A DNA stretch of 64,000 bases, taken from the NCBI GenBank assembly GCA_004154925.1, contig QJNS01000043.1, positions 186,001 to 250,000 of the forward strand, read 5' to 3'. This document shows positions 12,017 through 24,019 of this stretch, in pieces; position 1 is the stretch's first letter, and each line of letters opens with the position of its first letter. Made by a program: the position numbers and the translations under genes. Under the pieces are notes generated by a model. It was not told where the DNA came from and made no database searches. It saw only the letters and a list, made by a program, of their open reading frames with translations. The DNA comes from Monosporascus cannonballus (taxonomy: Eukaryota; Ascomycota; Sordariomycetes; Xylariales).

Positions 12017-15000
12017 ATGCTTTCCAATCCGGCGCCGACGAGGAGGTACAGCTCTCGGCCTTTCTATACTACAATATTCATCTTCACTTTGCTCGCTACC
12101 TATAGCATATTTGCTACCAGCCCGTCAAAACCACAACAAGATGACGGCGCATCCCTCTTCAAGCGATCCGGTGAAGACTGCCGCTTGGTGCACCACGCCC
12201 AGGACAAGTGCGCCTTCGTCAAACGCAATTGCCACGACGATGAGGCTGGTCTTCTGGAGTACCTGACGCTATACTATTGTAGCCTTGGCAGAGCTCAGCC
12301 TGTTGCCTTCGTCGTACTTGTCCTCTGGCTGGGGTTATTGTTTACGACTATCGGCATAGCAGCAAGCGATTTCTTTAGCGTCAACCTGAGTACCATCGCA
12401 ACCATCCTTGGGTTAAGCGAGAGTCTGGCGGGTGTCACCTTTCTCGCCTTTGGAAACGGGTCGCCGGATGTCTTCAGTACCTTCGCCGCCATGGGTTCCA
12501 ACAGTGGTAGTATGGCCGTCGGAGAGTTGATCGGCGCTGCTGGCTTCATTACCTCCGTTGTCGCTGGCTCCATGGCCCTAGTACGCGAGTTCAAAGTCGG
12601 CAGGAAGACCTTCGTGCGGGACATATGCTTCTACATAGCTGCTGTTGCCTTTGCCGTGGCGTTTTTGGCAGACGGCAAGATTCACTTGTGGGAGTGTTGT
12701 GTTATGATTGGGTTTTATCTTTTCTACGTGGTCGTGGTAGTTGGATGGCACGCTTATACAAGGAGGAAACAAGCTCGCCGCGCCAAGGAGGTTGCTTCAC
12801 GTAACCATTACTATGCACCTGGAGGCGGTCATGGAAATGATGAGCTAGAACCTTACCGAGATGACCTAGACGACGATGGCTCGGCGGACCGTCGTGTCTC
12901 TATGAGTGAGGGCCCCGCCTCGCTCGATATCGGAGTCCTGGAACGTGGGCCGAGGGTTGAAGTCGCTGCTGCTGAACCTGATAAGGATGATGATGATGAG
13001 GATGCTATGCGGCGCGGACAACAAGTCGCCGCCGAAGTGACGAGTAACATGCGGGTGAGCCGCCCTCGTGGCAGAAGGAGCAACACTACCATTATGCCCA
13101 TACGGCCGAGCCTCGTTGGGGCATTGGAATTCAGATCCGTATTGTCGTCACTGCAACAGGAGGGCAACATGCGCATGCGGCCCATCGTTGTTCGCAGCCG
13201 ATCCGAAGACGGGATAACTAGACGGCGGGGTGGCAAAGACGCAGCTGCTACTAGAGGAACGGCCAGCGCACGAACCGTACAAGGCGCGGGAGATGTCTCT
13301 ACCTCGACTAGGAGCCGTGCACTATCATCTGGGGCTGCTACTCCTGTTGCCGATGCAGATCTATCTCCGAGGGACGCCACAGTGGAACAAGGCAGAGCTC
13401 CTAATCCACATATGATCGATGGAAAACTAGCTCCCCCGCCACTTGAGCAGTCAGTTGCGTCCACGCCAACAGAAGGCTCTATACACGAGGAGTCTTTACC
13501 GCCCACCTCACCGCAGTTGCATCGCATTCGCATACCTAGCCCCCACGATAGCGAGAGGTCATCGTTGGACACGTCCCCTTTCCCTGCATTTTCCGAGTCT
13601 CCCATGCCCATGTCCCCGAACATAGAGCTACCTCCAGCTTTGGCGCTTCCGACGCCGAGTATCGAACCTCACTCACCGTTCCACTGTATGGACCGCCATA
13701 TATCACCGAAGCCTGTCCGTTGGTGGCCATACCGGATATTGCCCCCACCCCATGTCGTGTTGGGTACATTTTTCCCTACCCTGCAAGATTGGCAAAGCAA
13801 GACCATCTGGGACAAGTGCATTAGTCTCATCTCAGCGCCAAGTATATTTCTGTTGGTCATCACGTTACCGGTCGTGGAAAGTGAAAGGGCCGACGACGAC
13901 TCAACTGGAGACTTCTCTGAACAACCAGCGTCTGGCCACTTAGGGAATACAGCAGCTCCCGTGTCCTTTGAGCCCCATGGGTCGATCGAACCCGAGACGG
14001 AATGGCAGCGGTACAGACGAAGCACGAGGTCGATAACGTCTGCTCCTTCCTCGCCGCCCCTTATCTCCATTGTTGCACCAGACGATAGTCCGGAATCCGG
14101 AACAGGTCCGGAGACGCTGCCACTTCCATCCATGGAAACACAATCTCCGGAACCCGTCTCGGATATCGGACGAGATGGATTCGCAATCCCGGATGAAGAA
14201 CCTGGCTGGAACCGGTGGCTATTCCTTATTCAGATCTTCACAGGTCCCCTGTTCTGTGCTTTCATCATTTGGGCGAATATGGCCGAGGAGCTAGAGCAGC
14301 CTATTAGGACCTTAATAAGGTTGTTGCTAAGCTCACTTGTCGGCTCCCTAATGCTGCTAGGCGCCATACTTATGACCACCTCTCCTGACCGTCGCCCCAA
14401 GTACCACTTTTCGTTTTGCTTTTTGGGCTTCTGCATATCTATAGCGTGGATATCCTCAGTGGCGGGCGAAGTGGTCGGAGTGTTGAAAGCTTTTGGGGTC
14501 ATTCTCGACATCTCCGAGGCGATCCTCGGGCTCACTGTCTTCGCTGTTGGTAACTCTGTAGGGGACCTCGTAGCCGATGTGACTGTTGCCAGGCTCGGAT
14601 ACCCCGTCATGGCGCTGTATGTCATAACCGACCCCTTCCTAGCTGGAGTTGATAGCTAATTTTGGAAAGATCTGCTTGCTTCGGCGGTCCGCTGTTGAAT
14701 ATTCTCCTGGGCATCGGCCTCGGAGGCGCCTGGCAAACAATCCAGGCTGCGAAGAAGAGGAAAGCCAAGCATCCCGATAAGCCTTTCCAATACAAGCCGT
14801 ACCATATACATGTGAGCGGTACATTGATAGTCTCGACGATCGCCTTACTGGTGACGCTTCTAGTCCTGCTCATCATGGTGCCGATGAACAAATGGGTCAT
14901 GAATAGGAAGATCGGCTGGTTCCTGATCGCTCTTTGGACTATCAGCACCACGGCGAACTTGGTCCTCGAAGTTACGGGTGTTGGGCGGGACATAGCCTAG
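12017..15000 (+). CDS. Sodium/calcium exchanger family protein (YDL206W-like cation/Ca2+ exchanger)
   Basis: A membrane cation/Ca2+ exchanger of the NCX/CCX superfamily, resembling yeast YDL206W, probably in an internal (vacuolar) membrane. Exons 12017-14616 and 14670-15000 give 976 residues. The junction rebuilds YPVMALSACFGGP. After an N-terminal hydrophobic segment (FYTTIFIFTLLATY) comes a luminal Cys-bearing stretch, then a first transmembrane block with alpha-1 repeat GNGSPDVFSTFAAMGS near residue 146. A central cytosolic loop of roughly 480 residues follows, rich in Ser, Arg and acidic runs. A second block carries alpha-2 repeat GNSVGDLVADV near residue 845. These repeats carry the ion-binding acidic and Asn/Ser residues of the family. 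ATG 12017 was preferred over ATG 11948 because of its -3 A and because the hydrophobic segment follows at once. Intron retention would stop translation within 15 codons and delete the last membrane segments. Confidence 0.9.
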
Positions 15001-15756
15001 CATTCTGTCGGCCAGGCTTTTTGTATGTTGATGTTTGGTTCGGATATGCCAGGACAATCTACACGGCTGTTCTGACTTGTCGTGTCAGATACACAAAGAC
15101 CCTAATACAAGACCAGACGTTCCGTTTGGGAGATGAGAATGTCTATAGAGGCCTATTAAGTTAGGCTCTCTGCTACCCGAAAGAGGCTAGCTGCCAGTGC
15201 GCCTCGACTGGTTGGTCATACTTGGGATTGGCTATAGCCGTTGTACCTGGCGTAGGGTTAGGCTTCGGACTAAGTGGACTCCAGTAGGCAAATAGAAGGA
15301 AACCACGCTGACTTTCAAATACTAATGCTCACAGAGCTTGACGAGATCGTAGACTCGCCTGGGAGTCAGAAAGAAAGATATAGTTTGGACAATATGCATG
15401 TGTGGGTGGAGTGCGCAGCTCAATTGGACCCCTATAAGCACGGACCGCTATCCCCTCTGCCCCTCTACCCCTCCATCCACCACGAGGTGGGGCTTATGCA
15501 CTGTAATTCACTTAGCAGGGGCATCTAGCGGGCCGCTATTGACACGAGGGGCACAGCTCTCTCTCTCTCTCTCTTCCCGTGTTTGCACTTTACACGAGCG
15601 GTCACGAAAACCGAAGAGTACACATATAGACTCATTCCCTTTTTCTTCATTTTTGCGTCAGGAGTTTGTCGTAGAGAAACTGCACCGCTGCCAGATTGAA
15701 AGAATTAAAGTTTCTGGGTGTCATTTATCTTCATCCTATACCAACCCGACTTCACG
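15001..15756. other. Intergenic with CT microsatellite, upstream of SEC53
   Basis: This is 756 bp between the exchanger and phosphomannomutase genes, both on plus. It holds a CT dinucleotide run at 15557-15574, common in fungal promoters and 5' leaders. No other gene was seen. Confidence 0.6.
15557..15574. repeat. (CT)n microsatellite
   Basis: Uninterrupted CT repeat about 180 bp upstream of the SEC53 start codon, in the likely promoter or 5' UTR. Confidence 0.8.
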
Positions 15757-16887
15757 ATGAACCCGATCCAGGAGACCACCGCTCCCAAGTATCCTCCCCT
15801 CGAGGACCGGCCCATCAAGAACACCATCTGTCTCTTCGATGTCGACGGCACCCTCACGCCCGCTCGTCTGGTAAGCCTGACCCTGTATATGTGTTCTGTT
15901 CTCTTCTCTCTCTCTCAGTTGAAAGCACCCGCTGCCTTCCTTTATATGTAACATACACACATAATGGTGCTTAGAAACCTCGATGCCGAGTACTGCTGCT
16001 AACTCGCGAGTCCTTCTTTCGAAAAAAAAAAGGGCGTTTCTCCGGAGGTCCTCTCGGCGCTGCAGGCGCTGCGGCAGAAGGTAGCGATCGGGTTCGTGGG
16101 GGGCTCGGACCTGAAGAAGCAGCAGGAGCAGCTGGGGGCGGTGACGGGGGAGAACGTGACGGGCATGTTCGACTTCTGCTTCAGCGAGAACGGGCTCACG
16201 GCGTACAAGCTCGGGGCCGCGCTGCCGAGCAACAGCTTCATCAAGTGGCTCGGCGAGGAGCAGTACAAGGAGCTCGTGCGCTTCGTGCTGCACTACATCG
16301 CCGACCTCGACATCCCCGTCAAGCGCGGCACCTTCGTCGAGTTCCGCAACGGCATGATCAACGTCTCCCCCATCGGCCGTAACGCCACCACCCAGGAGCG
16401 TCTCGACTACCAGAAGTACGACCTCGAGCACAAGATCCGCGAGACCTTCGTCGAGAAGCTGCGCGAGAAGTTCGGCCACCTCGGCCTGACGTGAGTAAAA
16501 CCCAATTCTTGGTGTTTCTTCCCCCTGTACCTATAAGCTGCCGAGGGAGAAGAAGAGAGGGGAGGGTGAGAGAGACCAGAACCGAGCGCCCGGGAATGAC
16601 TGACTGGCTGACTGATTGGCGGACGGAACGACAGGTTCGCGATCGGCGGCCAGATCTCCTTCGACGTCTTCCCCAACGGCTGGGACAAGACGTACTGCCT
16701 GCAGCACCTCGAGAACGAGGCCAAGCGGCCCGGCGGCATCGAGTACAAGACGATCCACTTCTTCGGCGACAAGACCATGGAGGGCGGTAACGACTGGGAG
16801 ATCTTCAGCGACCCGCGGACCGTGGGCCACACCGTCACCGGCCCCGAGGACACCTTGAAACAGCTCAAGGAGTTGTTCGGTATCTAA
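15757..16887 (+). CDS. SEC53: Phosphomannomutase
   Basis: Cytosolic enzyme that converts mannose-6-phosphate to mannose-1-phosphate, the precursor of GDP-mannose for N- and O-glycosylation, GPI anchors and wall mannan. Exons 15757-15870, 16033-16490 and 16635-16887 give 274 residues, close to the usual 250-270. The HAD-type catalytic motif DVDGT is at residues 28-32, with D28 the expected phosphorylated nucleophile and D30 the acid/base. Further family blocks are [42 protein letters not shown] and [19 protein letters not shown] near the C terminus, followed by FFGDKT. Exon 2 and 3 are very rich in G/C at third codon positions, as expected for a highly expressed gene. The first intron has an unusual acceptor (A10 then AG) and a strong decoy acceptor at 15917-15918. 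Confidence 0.96.
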
Positions 16888-17316
16888 GCCGTTGCGGTCG
16901 CCTAAAAGAAGAGAAGACGAAGAAATCTACTAAACAAAAAAGAAGGATAGTAGCAGCGACACGATAGAGCGCTGGCGTTAATATATGCGCCTGCTAGCAC
17001 TGCAGTCGCCGAGGCCACGTAGACTTTGCATGAGCATTTAGAGCCGGCTTCTTCAGGCGATACGATACGTGAACCTCAGCTTGGTGCATATATCACGAAC
17101 TATGAGCATCAAATAGGGGAGGGGGAATCTTCCAAGATAGTCTGCCATAGCTCCTACAGCACTAGAAGAGAATCAGAGACTCCCACAAAATAACTTGGGC
17201 GCATCTCGTTATACGTACGTAAAGGTCAGAATCGCTAGAACGACACGAGTACATGGAATCATCTAGATTGCTACAGTATCCATCCAATCCCTGCTCCCTC
17301 CCCGAAGTCGATCACC
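16888..17316. other. Convergent intergenic, 429 bp
   Basis: This holds the 3' ends of SEC53 and the WW-PhoD gene, which converge. No gene or clear terminator hairpin was seen. Confidence 0.6.
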
Positions 17317-20300
17317 TCATCGGCCGAATTCCAGATGCGGCACGATGACCGGGCCGTACTTGGTGGGCGTCGTGAAGGCGCCGTCGCCCTGGACCACGTA
17401 GTCGACGGCCAGGCTGAGCTTCGAGAGCCCGCTGTTGCTGTTGGCGCCGCCCCCGCCGCTGCCGCCGCTCGCGATGCTCGGGGCGTAGTGGGAGCCGGCG
17501 CCGACGGCGGCGGCCGTCTGGGCGGCGACGGCGTCGGGGTCGTATGCGACGCAGGCGACGTAGTTGCGGCGGCCCATGAGCTTCTTGAGCTCGCGGGGGG
17601 CGCCGCTGGCGTCGGTGTGGAAGATCTCCATCATGTCCTCCTTGGTGTCGCTGACCTCGTTGAGCGCCGACTTGTGCCCGTTGAGCGGCACGTAGTGCGT
17701 CTTGTTGTTGTGCAGCAGCTTCAGGATGAAGCCCGCCGCCGGCGCCGCCACGATCGGCGACGTGATGATCTGGTACATGGTCTTGTGGTCGCTCGGGTGC
17801 GCCGGGTCGTGCACGAGCCCCGCTCCTGCGACGTTGACGTCTGGTGAGAGGGGTTGGCGCGTTAGCGGATACATTTAAAGAACGATGCGGCAGGATGGGA
17901 CGGATAACTCACCTCCAGATAGGAATGTCATGCGGATACCCTTTTGATGCGCGATGCCTTGCAGAGTGCGGATTAGGTACGTCCGCTCTAGGTCTTTCGA
18001 GTCATGTGTCCACATATCCTTGAGGATCTCGCTGATGTCGAGGTCGCCGAACTGGTTGACGACATTGCCCATGAGCCCAGACTTGCCAACGGCCGTCTTG
18101 ACCGACTTGAAGCCATGCGCGACGACTTCCTTGCCACCGATGATGCCAGCGACGTTGCTCGTCACCTTCCCTAGCACGTTATACGTCGTGTTAACAGCCT
18201 TCTTGCCAGTTGCGAACGTGTTCGCCAGGCTTTCCACGGTGTCTAGGCGTGGGTAGATTAACGGAACCGACAACATCCAGATGCAATGCTGCACGCTGGG
18301 CGGTAGCATGGCGACCTTCGGGAACAGTCCCTGGTACGTGGGGCCCGCGAGGACACGACTAGGCGTCCGTTCTGATCGCACGTCGGCGCCGACCACGACT
18401 ATGGCGGGGCCGAGATACTTGACGAAGTGCCAACCCTGTCCGGTTATAGTGAAGAGATCGCGATCGTGACTAATGTTTCGAAGAACCTCCAGTGTCGTAT
18501 GGTGCTGGAACAGCAGATACATGTCGATAGCTATGCGGCCGATGTTCTTGAATATTTGTGAATTTTGCATGTATTCCGGATACGACCCGTATCCGTCGAA
18601 GCTATACAAACGTCAGCATCAGAGTAGCAAGCCAGGTGACAAACCCTTCATTCCGAAACTCACATGTCATGATCGTCTATCTGGCAGACGTGGGGGATCT
18701 GCGCCCACGCTTCGCGCAGGAAGGGCTGGTCGAAGTGGCTGGTATAGAAGTGGAAATAGGCGTGCGTAACATCTTCCTCGTGTCTTGCCGTCCACGGGGC
18801 TTTCTCCCGGTTACTCTTACCCTGCATCGCCAGCCATTGCTTCAACAGGGGAACTTCTTTCCATAGGCGGTCGCCATAGATCTGGTCACCGAGGCCAAGC
18901 TGGACGTGAAAACCGCCACATTCCACGTTTTTCTGTAAGACGTCCTTCCACATGAAACCGACTCCACCGAGTTTACTGCGTTCGTTTTGCGACGTGCTGG
19001 CCGCGAAGTCATTTCCGGAATGAGCGATGAAACGCCAATTCGCCTCGCTCTTGCCAGCGACCACAAACTCGTACCTCGTGCAGCCGAGGTGCGATGTCAC
19101 GGCGTAAGTCCATCTCTCAGTGGGGCCTTCGTCCATCTGGATATCGATGTCGTACTTGAAAAACTGCCATCTTTGATGTGTGCATATAGGGCGGGCAACT
19201 AGCTGGCGAGGGTTGGGGGACAAATCAACGCTCTTGTGAAGGTGTATCGTCGGGGCTTGAGGCGCGTCCGTGACGATCATGATGCTCCCCAGCCAAATGC
19301 CGTTCTCTATATCCATATTCACGTATCTGAGATAAGGTCCGAAGTAGACGCCGTTCGTCGGCTGTACCTTGTACATGTCCACGCCAGCGCCAGGAGGCGG
19401 CCCCGAAAAGCCAACAGCAGTGGGAGTGGCCGACACGGTGCTCATGATGCTTTCAGCGTATCCTGGAGTCTGCGGGGGGAACATGGGGGAAGCCATGGCA
19501 CTTTGCTTCCCAAACATCGGAGACGCCAGGGGGTTACCATAAGTCGACACTGTAGGCGACAGCGGCGCGGCTTCATGCTGAATAGGGTTTGGTCCCTTAG
19601 GAAATTCCCACTGCGTGGCTTGCGTGGCCAGGTGGATATAGTAATATTGCCCGGAGTTCTGGTCCAGGTGTGCAATCCAACCCTCGGGCAACGGGGGAGG
19701 TGACGTAGGTCCTTGTCCACCCTGGAATGGCGAGGGGGTATGAGTGACTGCCTGCGGATGCTGTCCGTTTGTCGGAGCTTCAGGTCTAGGATCGTTCGCG
19801 AAAGCTGGATGACCAGGGTGCTGCAAAGCCGGGGACATCAACCCGGCCGCCGCATCGGGTTGTTTCTTGGGCGGAGAAGCCGCGGAAGCAGCTTGAGCAG
19901 GTGTTGAGCTCTGGCTCGATTGGCTCGCCTGAGCTGGGCGCGGTTTCTCCTGAGGATATGAAGTGCTAGGCGTTATACTAGAGTAGGCCGGTGGAGGACT
20001 CGGCGACATCTGCATCCGTTGGAAATCTTGCTCCAAAACGCTGATTTGCAAGCCTGATCCGTTGTTGTTGGGATCTGAGTTTGGGTTTGAGTTTGAGTTT
20101 GCGCTTGCGCCCGTGGCGGGTGGTCGATTGGGCTGGGTATTAAATGTCGAAGCGGTCGGGCTAGTGACAGGGTTGGCTCCCTGATATACTGTGGGAGGGC
20201 CATGAGGTTGTTGCTCCGGAGACTCCGTGGGCGTCCACGGGCGTGTAGGTTGCGGGGCAGCTGGGGGTGGCTGTCCGTACTGTTGCAATCGCTGTACCGC

Positions 20301-21161
20301 AGCTGGACTCCGAAGGCCGTCGAGAGTCGCGGTTCCAGAGATGCCCGCTGCTGCATATCTTGCCTCGATGCCACCGCCTGGAATGTTGCCCGGCTCAACA
20401 ACGGGGGTCTCGGGCGGGGGCGGGGACCCTCGGCTCGCCCTCGTTGTCGAGGTCGAAGCTGTCGACGCAAAGCGGTTCACACCACTTTCCGCAGGCATCT
20501 CGTGGATGATTCCTTCATTAGGTGGGGGTCGCGCAATGGCATTCGAACCCGATGCTGAGTCTGTCGAACTCACTCTCGGTGGAGGATAGTATGGCTTCTT
20601 TTGGTAGCCAGGGAAATTTGGATCTGGCGCAGCAGCCGGCTTCTGCTGGTCATTGCGAATCGGTTTCGCGAAGAGGCCCGTGTCCGGGTTTGGACTACTA
20701 GGGCTAAGGGTTCCCGGCAGAGGTTTCGGGGCAGTTCCTCTACGCTCGGCGAGACCTGGGCCTTTCTTTTCAACGGGACTTGATTCTAGCCGCGGGGTTG
20801 TGTCATTGTAACTATCAGTCCTTATAGCGTTGGTAGGACTCGCATAAGGCCTACTTCCTGACGGTATGCGCTCGTCGGCAGGGTATGGAGGCCGACTAGA
20901 CTGGGACGATTGGCCTATTCGGAGATCTTCGTCGTCGGGGTATGGCAGTGGCGCCGCAGAGCTCGAGGCTCCGGGAGGCAAGGGGAAAGTCGGCTTGGAT
21001 GACGAGGGGGCAGGGTATTGGAAGCGCCCCGATGCCTGATCAGCCGGCAGCTTGGGGCTCTGTGGTTTGAATATGCGCAGGGGCTCGACAGTAGGGCTGT
21101 CACACTCCTCAGCAGGCTTGTTGAGGAACATCTCCTCCTCGGGCCTCCCGTGCCGATTCAT
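17317..21161 (-). CDS. WW domain + PhoD-like phosphatase (1236 aa)
   Basis: A large predicted metallophosphatase of the fungal PhoD-related family. Exons 21161-18664, 18601-17913 and 17840-17317. Residues 1 to about 490 are Pro/Ser/Gln-rich and probably disordered, with many short proline motifs. A WW domain lies at about 491-524 (LPEGW, YYYIH, QWEFPKGP), with its first Trp at residue 495. From about residue 600 the PhoD region follows: GVYFGPYLRYVNMD, LGLGDQIYGDRLW, then IDDHDIFDGYGSYP, which is rebuilt exactly across intron 1, and FLSGDVNVAG across intron 2. The Asp and His residues in these motifs match expected metal ligands. A basic Ser/Gly-rich stretch and a terminal beta block close the protein. 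The ATG at 21161 is the only sensible start. Substrate unknown; phosphodiester or phosphomonoester hydrolysis is expected from the family. WW domains bind proline motifs, so partner recruitment or self-binding is possible. Confidence 0.88.
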
Positions 21162-24019
21162 GTCGTTGCACGGTGCACTTCACGAATATGCGAGAGGCGC
21201 GAGGCGTTCAGAATGCAAGGCGTCTATACCGCACGCAGGATGACGCGCGGCGAAAAAAAGGTTATTGATAGGAGCCCTCGACGAGCGTACGTATGTGGAA
21301 GCGGTTTTGGGCAGCGGGAGGGCCGCCCTTATCCAGGCCAGGTGGGGTAAGACAGGCTTCTGCTCGGGTCGTGATGTGCTGCCGTGAGCGAAGCTGTCCA
21401 AGGCTTTTGGATTCTCGTTCCGCACAAGGAGCAACAGCCAGATGATATCGAGTTACCACACTTGAAAGGCAAAGCAAAGCAAGATGGGACAGGTGAAACA
21501 AATCGCGAGGGAACAGGGGAAAGGCCTTGGGAGGTTATCTGATATGCGGCCTGGTGGCTGCCCACATCGCGCAGTGGGTTGCTTGGGCGGACAGGGTATC
21601 GGCAATGGGGGACAACCACACAGTAGAGCCGCCTGGGTGGATGCTTGTAGGGTTCCACACCTTGGCGTTGATGGTTGATTGGCTCTGGCAACGGGCGCGT
21701 AGGGAAATGGGGAATATGGGTGAAGCAGATCGCATCTGCAAGCGCCCAATGCAAGCAGAGATATTGGCAGAACACGGCATTCGGCTCATCTCAGGAGAAG
21801 TCTGGCCTGATAGTCTGATGGTTCAGGCTCCTTGTCCTGCCCCGAACATGGCTGGCTCGATCCCTCTTTTCCACGCCTCAAGCGCCGTACTATACGCATG
21901 CCCCGTTCGTTGTTGGACCGTCTGTATGCGAGTCTCGTACCGGCCGCAAATGACGAGCAGATGTTGTACCTGCCATTAGAGACGTGATGTACCCAACAAC
22001 AAGCACAGCTCGTTCGAAGCAAGCCTCAAAATCCCGGAGTGTTAGCGGCATGATAAGCATGTGGCGAGAGGCACAGCCTCACTTTTCTGAGGCTGTAGTA
22101 GTGATTAAGTAACAGATCAGGAGACTCGCATTCTCTCGTGATGCAGATGGGATCAAAACCCGGGGTTTAACTACATGCATGTGGAACGTATATCTCCTTT
22201 TAGATCCCGCTGTGGAGCCCTCCTCAGACCCGCATGATCCGAACTCCTGCAAGGTCACTATCCAGCCCCGGCGGCTATCAATCCATTCATCCTGATTGCC
22301 TCCAAGCTATTCACCTTTTCGATCGAGACTCACTGCGCATGTTAATAAGTATGGCAACTAGGACAACAATAATAGGAGAACGCAGTCCTGCTAAGGAGAC
22401 ATTGAATCAGACGCAAATCCAGTAACTGTTCTTGATCCTTCTCTTATGCCTTTTATCAACTGCACGCCAGTCTCGATACAGGTATATATCAAATCCCAGC
22501 CAGGTTACCAGGATCCGTCTCTACAAGTTGCGGATTATGTCATCCGGCCTCCTGCGCCGGATCGACCAAGGCAACTGCATGTGTGCCTCGTAGGGCTATT
22601 TATTATTAGTACATGTACATGGTTGACACGTTCGACAGCACGGAGCGTATGGGCATATCATCATCCTTATTTAAGAATCAAGGTTGAGTGCAGAGCGCAC
22701 AGTGTCGCTCCCTTACTATTGTGGGATTTGATATCGAACATTTGGTATAAGTTTGTCCCGCTTGGTCTTTGAAAAGTTCTTGGTGGTAGCATGGGTTCCG
22801 CATGACAACAACTACATGTATGAGTTCTGCCAGCTACAAGAAAAGGGATTGGCTGCCATACCAGATCAAAATTGTGGTTCGGCGACTTCAGCCAACCATG
22901 ACGCGCCGACTTATAAGGCTCAAAGCCTCTTCCCTACCAGAAAGACGACGAGTGCCCAGCGCTGCCTGGAAGTACTTTCACCCTTGGTGTTCGACTGTAC
23001 CATTTCAAGATGCGCATGTTGTATAATGATGTGTGACTTATGATGGGATACTCAATCTTAAACATTCTATGACATTCTCACGGGAAGTCGTATAAGTTGT
23101 ATAGCACGCTATAGCCTATATGTTGTTCACCTGATGGGGGCCGGGCGAAATGTGGTTCAAATGGGCTGGCCTTGATATTAGAGAAAAACATCCCCATGAG
23201 AGGGGATAGATAATCCTGCCGCGGCAGCTCTAGGCAATAAGATAAGGTAACCGAACTGCTATGCCGAATGAGTCGAATAATAACGCGTCAGCTTCTGGCC
23301 CTGGCATCCTCATGTGCTTTCGATTCGGGACCGGTAGCAATACTCGGAGCCGAGCTGGCCTCCGGACCTATATGTTTTCGCCTCCGTCTTGTCGATGCAC
23401 CATTGAGATGGTGGGTCGGCAATCGGAGCCATTTAAATTACAACCCCCTGAATGAGTTGACCCCGACTGCCTAGTCGGACACCCAACGTGTTGCGTACGA
23501 CGGGTGGTGAGCCTGTCTTTACCTACAGCATCCAGGCTTTCAATTCCTCAAGACGCTGTACAATTCTAGACTGTGCTATCACCCAATCAATGATTGTAGA
23601 CATCTGTATAACAAGAGCACTGCTTTGTAATCAAACCAGAAGGCGACACCCCGTTCGAGGGGGGAACATTGTGTGTAATGTTCAATAATGATATTCTCTA
23701 TGAATCACGATCCCGGCACCTCGCCAATTAAAACTAGAATGAGGGTGTTATTCCAATATGTTCTGATATGTTCGAGATGCATTACGTACACCTGTCTGGA
23801 TGTTTCGACATAGCGTAAGGGCATGGGGGTTGTGTAGGTTGCCTAGTGCGTAGGTGAGTTACGCAAGCTACATCGCCTGATCTACCTAGTATCTCGCCTC
23901 CTGTTTTTGAGGATTTAAGGAAACGCTCTGCACCCCAGTTTCTCATCTGTAATAGCCCCGCAACATTATACAATCCACGTTATCCATCACAAGTTTACCA
24001 CAAACCTACATCAATCGAC
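21162..24019. other. Intergenic between WW-PhoD gene and sHSP, 2.9 kb
   Basis: This separates two divergent genes. The part near 21.2-22.0 kb is open in several frames without domain content and is likely promoter/5' UTR of the phosphatase gene. The part near 23.7-24.0 kb is the sHSP promoter and holds a step-type heat shock element. No further gene was recognised. Confidence 0.6.
23750..23774 (+). promoter_or_regulatory. Step-type heat shock element (three nTTCn units, 5-bp gaps)
   Basis: Three TTC triplets start at 23751, 23761 and 23771, exactly 10 bp apart. Each sits in an nTTCn pentamer separated by 5 bp (CAATATG and TGATATG spacers between triplets). This matches the step-type arrangement described for Hsf1 sites in yeast. 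It is about 250 bp upstream of the sHSP start codon, where such a site would be expected. Confidence 0.65.

Noticed and set aside
15736..16479. A 247-codon open frame on minus
   Set aside because: Antisense shadow of SEC53 exons, which are strongly codon-biased.
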